NCBI RefSeq assembly: GCF_018691265.1
Contig: NW_024881321.1
Location: 19,445,698-19,509,697 of the forward strand
Source of the DNA: Tyto alba
Lineage: Eukaryota; Chordata; Aves; Strigiformes; Tytonidae
DNA length: 64,000 bases
Direction of reading: 5' to 3'
A model generated the notes under the pieces. The model saw nothing but the letters and a program-made list of their open reading frames with translations. It made no database searches and was not told where the DNA came from. The position numbers and the translations under genes are program-made. Shown here one piece after another: positions 1 through 12,612 of this stretch. Numbering within the stretch: position 1 is the stretch's first letter; the number at the start of each line of letters is the position of its first letter.

Positions 1-1550
1 GTCTTTAAAGCACATAATATCTGGATGGTCTGGAGAGAATTCAGGTGCCTTAGTATAGATGTCCATTGCCATTTTAAATGCTCTTGGCTATCTGGCCTTG
101 TCTCCAGCTGCTACCAGAGAAGGCAATGCCTGTGTCACATCTGCCACCAAATGTCTTGGATATATCGGGGTGTCTGAAAGACATCAGATGTTTGTGCTAG
201 TCATCCAGACCATTCTGACAGTAACTTCAGGTGGCTCAGTGACACCCCAGTATTTAGAGGACAATGACAGCCTGCAGCATCATTCTAGCTCCAAGGCCAT
301 TGTTAATCTATACTATTTAAATGTTTATAACATGTACATATCAATACCAGACTGAACCTTAATTAACCTATCTGTTCAGAGTGGCATGTACTAATTTCCT
401 GTCTACCTTTGCAAATCATAACATTATTGAAATAAAGATCTTCAGTTTGGAAAAAAATCGGCACAAAATTGATCATACACAAAAAGCGGTCTTGCTGGGT
501 TGAGTCTTCTAAAACTATGAATATTTGATCTCTTAATTGTAGCTGTGCCATGAATGACATTTGAAAACCTCTGATTTTATTAAGTTTCATCTTAATAATT
601 TAATTAGATAAAACCAAGATAAGAGGTTTAGTAACATACATTTTGAAATTAATGAGCTGAGTGCCAGAGGATGAACTATATTACCCACTTCAAGTGCACA
701 TACAACACTAATTAATGTAGTCTAGCTTTGTTTTAAGTGCATTTGACAATCTGCTATGTGCAGTACTTCCAGTTTAAAAAAAGGATCCAGAAAAAGAAAT
801 AAAGAAGTCAAGTTCATGCAGTCAGTATAGGAAAGAATTTTTTTTTTCAATAAACATTTCAAGAACTGAAGGAATATAAGCCTCAGAAGTTTAAAAGTAA
901 TTTTATTTTTAACCAAAGGTTAGTTAAGGTTAATATTTTCCTTTAGAATACCACTCTTCATTGAGGGGAGACACGGTAGTGTCATCTACAGAAGAAAACT
1001 GGAGGAAGGGCATTTTTGTCACAGGTAAGAAAAAATATTTCGTACTGTTTAACAATAAAATAGTAAGAAGAGAGATTATAAAAGCAATTTTAATGAAAGA
1101 AAATATAGTGCTGAACATTTGGGTAATCTTTTCACAAAAGCTAATGGAAATGTCTGTATTTCATCAGCATTTTATATTGTGAATAATTAGTTACATCTTT
1201 ATGACAGCTACTTTTTTTGCCTAAAAACCTTTTTAGAAGCCACTATGGTACTCTATTTTTTAATCAAAATCTACCAAATGCAAATTTCTAGGTCTATCCC
1301 TCTTATCAGTGGTAGGTATGTTAATAGGGATTGTTACAGTACTGTTTTAAATTAAGTAATATAGATAGGGGATAATGGAAAGTGTAAGGCCTATAATTCT
1401 GTTATGTAGTTCAGGAGATGTGAATATTGGAGAAAGTGTTGTGGGTTTATTGTAATGCGGAGATGGACAGAGAGCCTGTATAGTGAACCTTGCATATCTT
1501 AAATATATAGATCTTTTAAAAGGTATTTATTCTTTGTCCTTTTTATAAAA

Positions 1551-1628
1551 GCATATATAAATAAACACATATATACATATATAGACAAGCACCTATTTAT
1601 ACATATATATATACACACACATAAATAT
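1551..1628. repeat. Imperfect AT/CA microsatellite
   Basis: An impure run of ATATAT and CACACA dinucleotides broken by short unique pieces. It looks like a decayed (TA)n/(CA)n microsatellite and has no coding signal. Confidence 0.7.
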
Positions 1629-3474
1629 TTTCCTTAAGACTGTTTTGCAGTTGTTTTCTAGACACTACTGGTGTCACTGATATACAGTGACAGTATCTTT
1701 CTTAACTCAGGTGAGAAACTTGGCTGTAAAAAATATAGTTGGGATCTTTTTCTCAGAAATATGGTAACAGTAGTAACAATAAGGCTCTGTTCAGTTGAAA
1801 CTGGGGTAATCTTTCCACCAAAGCAAACAAGGAGCCAGGAAGCTGGAGTGAGGATCCGGTTAATGAAGAAGTCTGTGAACGCTCACACAGAGCCTGTTTG
1901 AAACCTCCTTGCCTTTCTCACCTTGCCTCCAGTGAATGAAGGGTTTACTGTTCATGTCATAATCTTTGTCCCACAAATAAGAAAAAAAGAATGGGCTTTC
2001 ATACGAGAACAAAAACATTTGGATGCTCAAAATTAGTGCCAGGATTATGTAAAACACGGCCTTTGTTCCTCTTCTTTTTTGGTATTATTATAATCTGACT
2101 TGTTGATCAAAGCCATCTGTCAGCATGCTGCCACCATTCAGTGAATTGACCCCAGAAGAGGAAGCAGTATAGATGTACCGATGCAGTGAAGGGTCCAAAC
2201 TCATTAAGAGAGTCACGGTTGCTTAGTTTAAGCCCCTAAATGTGTGGAGATGTGGCTACACAGCTTGTGGGCCCTGGCACATATCTGCACACCTGCCCAC
2301 TGGTGTGCCTGGACACCTATCTGGGATCTCTAGATTGGCATCCCATTGTGCCATGTGTATACAGCCTTTGATTTTGTGCTCCACAGAGTACAGATGTCTT
2401 TTTTTTTTTGTTTGCAATGAAGGACTAAAAATGCTTGTGGGTGCCTTGAAATCAATATTTATGATGGTAATATAGTATGAAGTCCACAAGTTTGAAAATT
2501 GAGCCCTGGATTGCATGAATAATACATCACTTTATAACAACAATACTGGAACTGGAGATGATATAACAACCAAATGCTAAAAACCTTCACATGAATAGCC
2601 AATATGATGCAGATGTTGGCAAACTGTGGGGCAAGAGTGAGGAAACCATAGGGAAGACACGAGACATTCGGAAGTGTTATCTCACCCAGACGCCATGGGT
2701 GTCCAGGAACAGGGAAAATGAAAACAAGCAGCTGATCTGGACGGCATGAGCCTTCTGAGGCCATACAGAAACATCTCATCTTCTGACAGCACAGTGCCTT
2801 CAGAGGCCATATAGTGACAGTCCCTTTTTAGGCCCCACACTCCCTGCATTACAACAAGGAACTCAAAGTGGTCATTGATTTGCACCACTCCTAGCAGGAT
2901 CTGAACAATATACCAGACCTCTGATCCTTATGTGGACATTTCCACAATAAAGTAATGCCCAATAATTAAGAACAACCTGTCATTTGCTTACAAGCAGTTC
3001 CCATGGCATGATATTCCAGTAGTCAATCTGTTTACTTTTTATTGCTTTGCATACTTATGAGAGAAGCATTTAATTGCACAATTTGGCACATGTTCTTCAG
3101 ACCCTCCAGCATATGATACATGAGATCTTTTTGCTAATCAACTACCATGGAGAAAAGGAAGGCAAACTTATATTTTTCCCTCCAACTGGTTGAACAATAG
3201 GAATACTCCTCAGAAATGTGAATTCCAAGATGAGGGGTAAACTCCATGTTAAAGCTGTTAATATAAAATTACTGTGCATTGTTCCAAGTTAGCACCATGC
3301 TATCACTTTTTAAATTTGGTTTTGGATGGAAAAGATGAAACAAACACTGAACAAACTCACAACCTAGTTCAAATGTGAGGAATACCATTTTTCTGCTGGA
3401 CTGCAAAGCAACATTTGCTCTCCTGAAAGTAATGAAGTCTTTAAAATAGTAAAATAAACGTCTATAGAAAGTTG

Positions 3475-3493
3475 TAATAATAATAATAATAAT
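3475..3493 (+). repeat. (TAA)6 trinucleotide microsatellite
   Basis: Six uninterrupted TAA units, followed after about 17 bases by an A-run at 3510-3519. A simple length-variable repeat. Confidence 0.85.
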
Positions 3494-6400
3494 GCAGAAA
3501 CAATAATACAAAAAAAAAAGGCTAAGCTGAAAGAATTTTTGCTGTTTTATACATTTTTACAACAGTTTTGAACCCCAAAAAGCTGGGCTTATAATGGAAA
3601 TGCTGGCAGACCTGTAACAGTACTGGTATGAATGGGGCTGCTATAATGAGAGAAACTATTGTTTGGAACGAGGACAAGTATATTCTTCTCTGAGCTTCTA
3701 CAGTCCCTACACCCCTGGAGTACCATTCGAGACAATGATGAACTGTGGTCTCAATTCCCTTATTAGCTGTAAGACCTAAAAATTATATGTGCAATTAAAA
3801 GGCAAAATGCTGATATTACTCATAAGAAGCACTTTGTACATTAGCAAGGTACAAAAGTCTGCTGACACTTTGCAACAGAGAGAGTCAGCAGGGCAGAAGA
3901 TTAATAGAGCCTCATAAATTTGCAGGGTGAAAACAGTAGATGGGGCAGAATAAGCATGTTGTGTTAGAGATAAATAAAGGGCATGGTCATCATGACAAAA
4001 CATTTAACAAGGAATATGTTCCCTTCTTCTAGGGAATTTGCTGGGCTAGCATTAGGCTGCTTTATGTAACTACATATAATTACCTCACAGCAGTTCCAAC
4101 TAGTATCAGGAAAACCTTCTAGCATTTCAGGCAGAATAATGTTGGGAAGAAACCTTTTAGAATTAAATCGGTTGCCTTGTATTTTCTTTTTCTTTTCTGC
4201 ACAATGTTCCTCTCATCTCTTTCTGTCCAGAGGCTCCTCCAAGTGAATGTCAGTTCTTCCAGATCTTTCTCACTGTTTGGAGCTAAGTCTTCTTGGCTTT
4301 ACACGTGCAAAATGATAAAACAAGTAGCTTCTATTAATTAGCGTGCATACAGTGTCTTTCCTTGAGTCTGAGAAGGGCTCTTCATTTTATTTTGAGAGAA
4401 ACACTAGACTGAGAAATCTGTGACAATTTTACCTTGAGCTTTCCTGTTTTCCCTCCCAGAAATGGAAGGACAATGTTAATTTCAGGAAGCTGCAAACTTT
4501 CAGAAATGAGCACAATAGGAATTAAAAAAAAAAAAAATATGAACCAAGTATGACTAGTTTGCCAAATTTTGACAAAAATATCTTCTATGTTCTGGTGGCA
4601 GCTCAACCTAAAAATGTTAAAAATTATGTGAAATATCTGAAATATGATATTTCCAGTGCTTTTTGCTTTCAGACTGACTGAACTGCAGAGTTGAATATAT
4701 GCATAAGAATGAGAAAACAACAGGGGAGAAGTGTTAAACAAACTAGATTAAATACAAAAGCATAGGCAAATATAATAATAAATAAAGATTGTGTTGCAGT
4801 GACAGATGCACCCCCAAAGTGATGGAGTGCTGGTGTTTAGAAGAGGAAGGGATGTGCAGCTGGTGTGACTGTGAACATGTGTCAGTTTTTCTGCACCAGT
4901 TATTCTGATGGGGAAGGAGAGCAAGTGCTCCTTGTTCTTCTGTCAGATTGCTGTAAGTGGGATAAACCATGGGGGAAGATTTTTTTCTTATTATTTTTTA
5001 TTTTTAAAGCATGGATGAAATTTGACCATTTATGTGTTGCTACAAACCTAGAGCCAAAATGAAAAAGAGAGCCAATCTAATTTTTCTCATGTTTTCATAT
5101 ATATAGTTTGTATTTTCTAACACAGACATTAGTATAATGACTGTCTAATTCTGGCCAATACTACCCTTGATAGCAAGAAGTTTCACACCTAAACCTGATC
5201 TACGTGTAGGTGCCAGATATGCTTTTTATGGTATCAACATGTGATAAGAGACTTACATATGACAAAGGCTATGATTTTTCCACACCTTAGGTGTTAAAAG
5301 GGTAGTTTATAAAACTGTAATTTTTGTCTAATTCAAATGAAATTTCAATTTTTTTTATTTCACCTACCTATTTCCTTGTGAGGTAGTGTGCTTTTTTATT
5401 AACTGTATGAGAAATAAAAGGTCACACATGAGTTAGGAAGTCAGGGGTAAGAAGTCATCAACAGGATTGAGTGATCACCAGCTGAACTCACTTCCGTAAT
5501 ATGTTTGTTCAGATTTTCAGGAAAAAAATCTTGATGGTTTATGGCAGGGGGTGAGAGAAAACTCGGAACTGCTTAGATTACATTTGAAATTCAAAGGGAG
5601 TTGTGAAAGTGAGTCTCATAGGCTCTAGAAAATGAAGGGTGGCCTAATATTGGCAATTTTATCCTTGCAGAAGGGATCTTGTTGGTAATGAATAAGATAA
5701 GTTTGTTTAAATTTCATCAATGATGGGGTAGAATTCAACCTCAGAAAAGTGCATTGAGGTTCTTAAGGGAATCTGCAGTCTCATGGAGAATTTGCAAAGC
5801 CCTCCCATACAAGGAATATAAGAAGCACAGATCATTGTAACAAGACTGTTTTCGAAAGCTTAAAGAAATTAAAAGTATTCTCCTGAAACAAGAGAATAGG
5901 GCACATTTTTATTATAAGATGGCTTTTGTTCCTCAGTGAAGCTGTCTTTCTGAAGGTTTTGAGGAAACAGACAAAATATTCTAGCATTCCTCATTTAGGG
6001 AGGTTTTGCCTTAAGAGGTGTTTAGTATTATGCAATCCCTCTACAAATTCTTAGGGAGTAGAGCATTGTGTTCTGCTTTGTAATCAAATTACATGTGTAT
6101 TGGATTCACTGACACTGTCACCTGTTAAATGTATAGAGAGAGGAAAGGTTCTGTGTTGTGATGATGTCTGTCTGGTCTTAGGACATTGGTGCTCTTTAAA
6201 AGAGGGAAATCAAGTAAAACATTTACAACTATTACAAGAAATTTTGAAATCAGCAAAGTAAAAATACACCCTTCTAAACAAGACTGAAAAAAAATTTCCT
6301 TTTTTTGTAACTTTGCTCTGAACCTGTATTTACCATTATTTGTAAACAGTGAACATTTTTAAAAGACTTTTTTTAACTTTATGAACTAAATAATGCACTC

Positions 6401-6858
6401 TTACTTGGGGAATTAATGCAGTGTAGATTTATTACAAGTGACATTAAAGAATAACTATAACCATTTACATTTTAAATAAGGTTGTTATGCTAAATATAAT
6501 TAGAGCATGTGTTGATCTACTTGTTCTAAATACTGCTGGCAAAAAGCCTCCCTGAAAAATTATATGATGTTTCATTTGTAGACAACTGAATGCTTTCTTT
6601 TCAGAGAGTGGATGTTATTCAGGCAAAAAGTCCAGCACTAGGTGTCCTGAGATGTTTTGAATTTAATTGTTTTAATAAAGCACTTGAAGAAGTAGGTGAT
6701 GTTTTTTTTTAATTTACAATTGAGAAACTAGGAAACGTCGCTGGGAAACTTTCTAGCCTGGTAGAACCCTCATACTATTACCCATTGCTGCTCTTCCACG
6801 TGGGTGGGATAAAACCACAGTGCATAGGCAATCAAAATAAACTGCAGGGCCTTGGAAT

Positions 6859-7104
6859 AGTTGGTAAGGTAACCTGGAGCACATGTTATTTTTTCCACTA
6901 TCCTTCCAGTTGCGGGCAGAGACTTTGGAAGAAACAAACAGGCTCTGTGGCTGGTGTCACTGCCACAGTTTGGAGGTTTTCAATAATGGAAAGGCCTACG
7001 TGGCACCAGGCTTGCTGGCATCAGGTGGGATTCACCTTTCTTAAAGAGGAAAGAGGGTCTTTGCTCATGGGCTAGTGGGGCCTACTGACAAAACTTTAAA
7101 CTAG
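6859..7104 (+). pseudogene. CR1 ORF1 remnant: C-terminal end of SGNH/GDSL esterase
   Basis: Read in the frame that ends with TAG at 7102-7104, the sequence gives an uninterrupted stretch up to the segment LLASGGIHLS followed by a stop (TAA, 7042-7044), then RGKRVFAHGL and on to the ORF1 end. This matches the C-terminal block V of the SGNH-hydrolase domain known in CR1 ORF1 proteins, whose motif is Asp-x-x-His. Here the His is kept (codon 7033-7035) but the catalytic Asp position is Gly (codon 7024-7026). The internal stop and the Asp loss both show inactivation. The family is established knowledge; the alignment of block V is my reading by eye. Upstream ORF1 (nucleic-acid-binding part) is absent through 5' truncation or decay. 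Confidence 0.7.
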
Positions 7105-7370
7105 ACTTGAAGGGGGAGCGGGATATTATCAACCATGCTCGTGACAAGCTGTGGAACAACACACCAAGGTTAGAAGGACAGGGTGCAAGCAAGAGCCTTC
7201 AGCCTATTGCTCTAAGACATGCTGGGTACACTGAAGCACTCCTGAAGTCTTATGGAGATGATACAGGAGCTCCTGAGGTAATAGGTGCTACCAGAGAAAC
7301 ACCAGTAAAATACCTCAAAGGAAGTGAGGGTTTCTCCTCTAAGAAGGTGACATAGTCAACAGCCCAGCTA
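7105..7370 (+). other. CR1 inter-ORF spacer
   Basis: Sequence between the ORF1 stop and the first recognisable ORF2 codons. It opens with the CR1-typical ACTTGAAGGGGGAG segment and contains a fortuitous 82-codon frame (7107-7355) with no domain. It is spacer rather than a separate gene. Confidence 0.6.
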
Positions 7371-10063
7371 AAGTGCCTCTACACCAATGCACACATCATG
7401 GGCAACAAACAGGAGGAGCTGGAAGCCACTCTGTTGCTAGAAACCTATGACCTAGTTGCCATTACTGAAATTTTGTGGGACGAATTCCATGACTGGAGTG
7501 CACCTCTATCAATGGCTACAGGCTGTTCAGAAAGGGCAGGTGAGGAAGAGGGGTGAAGGGGTTGCCCTCTACATCAAGAAAGGGTTAGAGTGTAAGGTTA
7601 GAGTGAAAGGTTAGAGCCACGAGCAGGTTGAAGATTTACGGATAAGAATTAGAGACCAAGACAACAAAGGGAACCTTGTGGTTGGTGTCTACTACAAGCC
7701 ACCTGATCAAAAGATGCCTATTGATGAAGCCTTCTTACTCCAGCTACAGGAGGCATCCTGCTCACAGACTCTTGTCATGCTGGGGGACTTCAACCACTCC
7801 AGTATCAGCTTGTAAAGTAGCATGGCAAGCTGTAGGCAATCCAGGAGACTCTTGGAATTCATTGAGGATAACTTCTTAAGCCAGGTAATAGACAGCCATA
7901 CCAGAGGGCGATTTGATACTGGACCTGATGGTCACCAACACAAGTGAGCTAATTGGTTATGTCAAGATTGGAGGCAGCCTGGGCTGCAGTGATCATACAC
8001 TGGTGGAGTTCTCAGTCCTAAGGAATATAGGTCAGGCAAAGGGTAAAATCAGGACCCTGAATTTAGGAAAGCAAACTTCCAGCTGTTCAAGAAGTTAGTC
8101 AATAGGACCCCCTGGTAAACTGCCCTGAGGAACAAGGGAACAGAACAGGGCTGGCAGATCTTTAAGGGCACTTTCCATAGAGCACAAGATCTCTCCGTTC
8201 CCAGGTATAAAAAATCAGGAAAGGAAGTCAAGAGATGGACATGGCTGGGTCAAGTCCTGTTGGTCAAACTAAAGGGGAAGAAAGAAATGTACAGGCAGTG
8301 GAAGAAAGAATAGGTATATTGGGAAGAGTATAGGGATGGGATCAGGAAAGCCAAGGTGCAGATGGAGCTGAACTTGGCAAGGAACACGAAGAATAATAAG
8401 AAGGGCTTCTACATGTATGTCAGCCTGAAAAGGAAGGTCAAAGAAATAGTACCATCCCAATGAGCAAGACTGGCAAACTGGTAGTAATGAATAAGGAGAG
8501 GTCTGAGGTATCAAGAACTTTTTGGCCTTAGTCTTTACTGGCAACTTCCATTCCTACACCTCTCAAGTGGATGGACCACGAGTCAGGGACTGGGGGAGTG
8601 AAGTCCTTCTCACTGTAAGAGAAGATCAGGTTCATTACCACCTGAGGAACCTGAACATATACAAGACTATGGACCTGACAAGATGCATCCCAGAGTTTTG
8701 AGGGAATTGGTTGATGTAGCTTCCAAGCCACTCTACATGATATTTGAAAAGCCATGGCAGTCATGTGAAGTCTCTGGTGACTGAAAAGGGGAAATATTGC
8801 AGTCATTTTTAGAAAGGGTAGAAAGGAGGATTCTGGAAACTACCAACCTGTCAGCCTCACCTCTGTGCCTGGCAAGATCATGGAGGAGAGGGAGCTGATT
8901 TGAGACAGCCAGCATGGTTTCACCAAGGACAAGTCCTGCCTGACCAACCTAGTGACCTTCCCTGATGGACTGACTACATCAGTGGACAAAGGAAGAACTA
9001 TGAATGTTAACTATCTGGACTTCTGTAAGGCCTTTGGCATGGTTCCTCCAACATCCTTCTCTCTAAATTGGAGAGATACGGATTTGATGGTGGACTGTTC
9101 AGTGGGTAAGGAATTGGCCGGATGGTTGCATATAGAGGGTAGAGGTCAACTGCTCAATATGCAGATGGAGATTGGTGAGAAGTGGTGTCCCTCAGGGGTC
9201 TGTACTGGGACCAGTACTGTTTAATATATTCATCAATGACACAGTGGGATCAAGTGCACCCTTAGCAAGTTTGCACACAACACCAAGCCAGGTGGTGCAG
9301 TTGATATGTCTGAAGGACAGGATGCCATCCAGAGTGACCTGGACAAGCTTGAAAAGTGGGCCCAGGTGAACCTCACAAGGTTCAGCAAGGCCAAGTGAAA
9401 GCTCCTGCACATGGGTTGGGGCAACCCCTGGTATCAATACAGTGTGGGGGATAAAGGGATTGAGAACAGACCTTCAGGGAAGGACTTGGGGGTACTGGTG
9501 GATGAAAAGCTGGACGTGAGCCAGCAATGTGTGCTTGAAGCCCAAAAGGCTAAGAGTATCCTGGGATGCATCAAGATAAGTGTCACCAGCAGGTGATTCT
9601 ACCCCTCTACTCAGCTCTGGTGAGACCCCATGTGGACTACTGTGTTCAGCTATGGGGGCCTCAGCAGAGGAAAGACATGGACCTATTGGAGTGGGTCCAG
9701 AGGAGGGCCACAGAAATTATCAGAGGGATAGAACACCTCTCCTATGAAGAAAGGCTGTGAGAGTTGGGATTGTTCAGCCTGGAGAAAAGAAGGCTTCAGG
9801 GAGACTTTATTGCAGCCTTTCAATACTTAAACGAGGCCTATAAGAAAGATGGGGACAAACTTTTTATCAGGGCCTGTTGCATTAAGACAAGGAGTAATGG
9901 CTTTAAACTAAAAGAGGGTAGATTCAGACTAGATATAATGAAGAAATTTTTTACAATGAGGATGGTGAAACACTGCAACAGGTTACCCAGAGAGGTGATA
10001 GATGGCCCATCGCTGGAAACATTCAAGGTTAGGTTGGGTGAGGCTCTGAGCAACCTGATCTAG
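7371..10063 (+). pseudogene. CR1 ORF2 pseudogene (endonuclease and reverse transcriptase)
   Basis: ORF2 of CR1 encodes an apurinic-type endonuclease and a reverse transcriptase for target-primed integration. Endonuclease landmarks remain: Thr-Glu at 7464-7469, the VYYKPP segment near 7690, Gly-Asp-Phe-Asn at 7783-7794 and Ser-Asp-His at 7988-7996. RT landmarks follow: the [19 protein letters not shown] segment near 8830-8884, [20 protein letters not shown] at about 9175-9240, and the catalytic box at 9270-9281, which reads Phe-Ala-His-Asn in place of Phe-Ala-Asp-Asp. The C-terminal region runs to RLGEALSNLI and a TAG at 10061-10063. In-frame stops and frameshifts break it into roughly ten pieces; one frame change lies just before the [13 protein letters not shown] segment near 9110. 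The exact start is uncertain. Confidence 0.9.
7582..7617 (+). repeat. Small slippage repeat inside the CR1 endonuclease
   Basis: GGTTAGAG occurs three times within 36 bases, separated by TGTAA and TGAAA spacers. It interrupts the endonuclease frame and looks like local replication slippage after insertion. Confidence 0.65.
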
Positions 10064-10172
10064 CTGAAGATGTCTCTGCTCATTGCAGGGGGGTGAACTA
10101 GATGACCTTTAAAGGTCCCTTCCAACCCAAACTGTTCTGCGATTCTATGATCTTATGATTCTATGATTCTAA
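10064..10172 (+). other. CR1 3'UTR and octamer tail
   Basis: The segment after the ORF2 stop holds the conserved CR1 3'-end block (CTAGATGACCTTTAAAGG, then TTCCAACCCAAAC) and ends in degenerate ATTCTATG octamers from 10141. In the CR1 family this end is what the reverse transcriptase recognises for priming. Confidence 0.9.
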
Positions 10173-12592
10173 CTAAAGGACAAAGTTAAGTGCCAGCTTC
10201 CCTAGGCTGGTTCCCAGTGTTGTGAAATTAAAGAACAAGCCAGTGCTGGCCATACCTGAGTTATCGCAAGAAAGATGGATTCTCAGGTTTTCAGTGTTTG
10301 GGAATGCTTTTAGTGTTTAAAGGTCCCAAGTTGTAAAGTGTAGATTCAGACACAAATTTCACAAAAGATGTTTAATCTAAGGGTTTACGTAGAATCTAAT
10401 CTCTGAAATTATATCTGACCATTAGTTTCATTACAGGTCTGGAAAAGGTTTTCGTTTGTCAGATTCTCAATGAAAATACAATTGCCCTCAAAGCAAAAGT
10501 ATGTTTTTCAGGTATTCATGATGTTACAGTTATAAAGAAAATTTAAACTTCTTTTCCTGGGATTTTTTCCTTAAGAGTCTTGGAACCTTTTGAGTATGTT
10601 CTGGTACCAGAAAGTCACCAGACAGAGTCTGTCTCTGAAGTGCAATTTCTGGGAGGAACTGCCTGAATATCTTGACAGTACTATCAGATTGCTGTATTTT
10701 AAATTATATCTTTGTTGGGTAAAGGATAAAAATCCAAAAAGTGGGACAGAAACCTCTATTTCTTTAACATTTCATCATAATTTTTTACATAGTCTCATCC
10801 TAACTATTATAAAAACACTAAGATTTTTGAAGTTATATAAATAAACCAATACAGCCCATCTCTGAAGCAAGGGAAAAGTTTTTCACTAAAGATAATTAAT
10901 TATTTGTTGTAAAAAATGTAATTGATAAGCATTTTCTCTTGAATAAAGTATTTGTGAATATGTGAATATGCTACTACCAAATAACTAAGTTTGGTCATTT
11001 CTTTTGCTGCTTAACAAATACATTATTCAAATATATTTACTATTATTAGATCAGCTCTAACTGTGAGTACTTTGAGCAAACTCCCACATAAGAGATTTGG
11101 ACTAATAATTTGAGTAAATAAGTCTCACTGCTGAAAAGACTACAAAGAAATAAAATAGATAATTTTTCATTCTATCAGAGAAAAAAAAATCTGTTTATAT
11201 CACACACTCAGCTCTTCAACAAGAATTTCCTCTGATGCTAGGGAGAAATAACTTTGCACTCTAATTATGGTTGTCTGAAGTTGCTGTGAAGATCTTACTT
11301 CAAGAGACCATTTCTTCTTAAGGAAACACAAGTCTAGATGCAGTGCACCATAATCACAAAAGCAAGTTCAGACCTAAATGGGAGGATTTCAGGATTTTCT
11401 GGATTTTCTCCTAGGTTTAGAAGAAAACCCAAACTATCCTATGGGCCAATGTATAACCTTTGTCAACGCTGATGGGTAGGAGCAGCAAACATGAGCACAA
11501 CCACTGCTGGGCATGGATTTCAGAACTTTCCTGCAGACTAATTCTACCTTTGAATAAAGCAGGAATAACTTCTATTAATTTGAGTGGAAGCTATCCCAGG
11601 TTACTCCAGGGCTGTAGTTTGATCTCCATCATGACCTGAAGTAATGGGACACAATTTACTTTTCCAGTTTACATTTATGGCCAAATCAACAGAAGTTACA
11701 CTATTTAAATTCCCTTTTGACCAGCTACCAACACCGTTTACATGAGTGCTATATTGTCCACAGTGACCTTTATACCTTCTCTTCTGGGTCAGTTTTCATT
11801 CATCTGCATTTACTGAAGAAGATAAAAATAGTAGTTAATTTACTATTTATTTACATATAGATTTATTTATTGATTTGCCAAAGGTAGCTGACAGGAAACA
11901 ATCTCACTGACAGATAAATTGAATTAGTCCTCTGTAGCTCAACCATACAGACCTTTTTTTTTAGCAGATATTACCACTTTAAGCAGTTAGGGTTTTTATT
12001 TCCTCTTCTCATATTTTGCAGATTTCTTATATTCCAGTAGTTTATCCTTTACTGCATGGATAAAGCCTTCATTGTGTATCATCAAAGCATATTAAGATAA
12101 TACTAAAGCATATTAACTACAGTGGAAAAAAAAAAAAAGTAACATTTACATTTACAGCCTAGTTAACAAAACTTTATTAATACCTGATTACAAGATATCC
12201 CCTGTAAAGTAACTGAGCCAAATTCCAATATTTATATCCTTTGTAGGTTAAGTTCTTATTGAATGAAGCGTGTTTTCCTTGAAAAAGTCTGAATAAGAAC
12301 TTTGGGATATAACCCTTTATGGCTAATTAATTCAGTGCTTTCCAGTAGGTAACCAAGGGATGTCAAACTGGTTCCAAAAAAATGAATCTTCATTGGGAAA
12401 GAAATCTCTCTCCCTCTGTCTCTCATTCTCTGTTGTGAATAACTAGGCTCAGTTAGTAAACGTGAAAAAGGTGAAGGATTTGAAGATACTAAAAAGTGTC
12501 AACTGATACCAAAGTCATAATATTGATGCAAAAATAGACACATACATTGAAAGATGAAATATCCCCAATTCTATTTTGAATCTCTCCTTCTC

Positions 12593-12612
12593 TTTTTTTT
12601 TTTTTTTTTTTT
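12593..12612. repeat. Poly(T) tract, 20 bases
   Basis: Twenty uninterrupted T, followed after one A by more T-rich sequence. No retrotransposon body is visible on either side, so it is most simply a homopolymer microsatellite. Confidence 0.9.

Larger units (their letters stand above)
1..6784. other. Gene-free AT-rich stretch
   Basis: I see no supportable gene here. The open frames (the longest is about 119 codons) are in all frames, lack domains or signal peptides, and have no convincing splice-site context. The first 350 bases are slightly richer in GC and carry an open frame at 59-355 with no recognisable similarity; this may be an old interspersed repeat that I cannot name. A microsatellite-like AT/CA tract lies at 1551-1628, a (TAA)n tract at 3475-3493, and a short direct repeat at 2751-2768 and 2797-2814. 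Confidence 0.55.
6785..10172 (+). mobile_element. Long 5'-truncated CR1 LINE (non-LTR retrotransposon)
   Basis: A 3.4-kb CR1 copy on the plus strand; most bird CR1 copies are under 1 kb and a complete one is about 4.5 kb. In order it shows the C-terminal part of ORF1 ending at 7104, an inter-ORF spacer (7105-7370), ORF2 with an APE-type endonuclease and a reverse transcriptase (7371-10063), a short 3'UTR with the typical GATGACCTTTAAAGGTCCC block, and a tail of ATTCTATG-like octamers at 10141-10172. There is no poly(A) and I see no target-site duplication, as expected for CR1. The 5' boundary is approximate (about 6.7-6.8 kb) because the ORF1 region diverges gradually. Many stops and frameshifts make it an old, dead copy. 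Confidence 0.93.

Noticed and set aside
59..355. 98-codon open frame at the start of the window
   Set aside because: No recognisable domain or signal peptide, no clear splice sites, and low-complexity C-terminus. More likely part of an unidentified repeat or chance.
9172..9369. Short frame beginning with [11 protein letters not shown] as a separate gene
   Set aside because: It is RT domain 4 of the broken CR1 ORF2, not an independent gene; the frame changes right after it.
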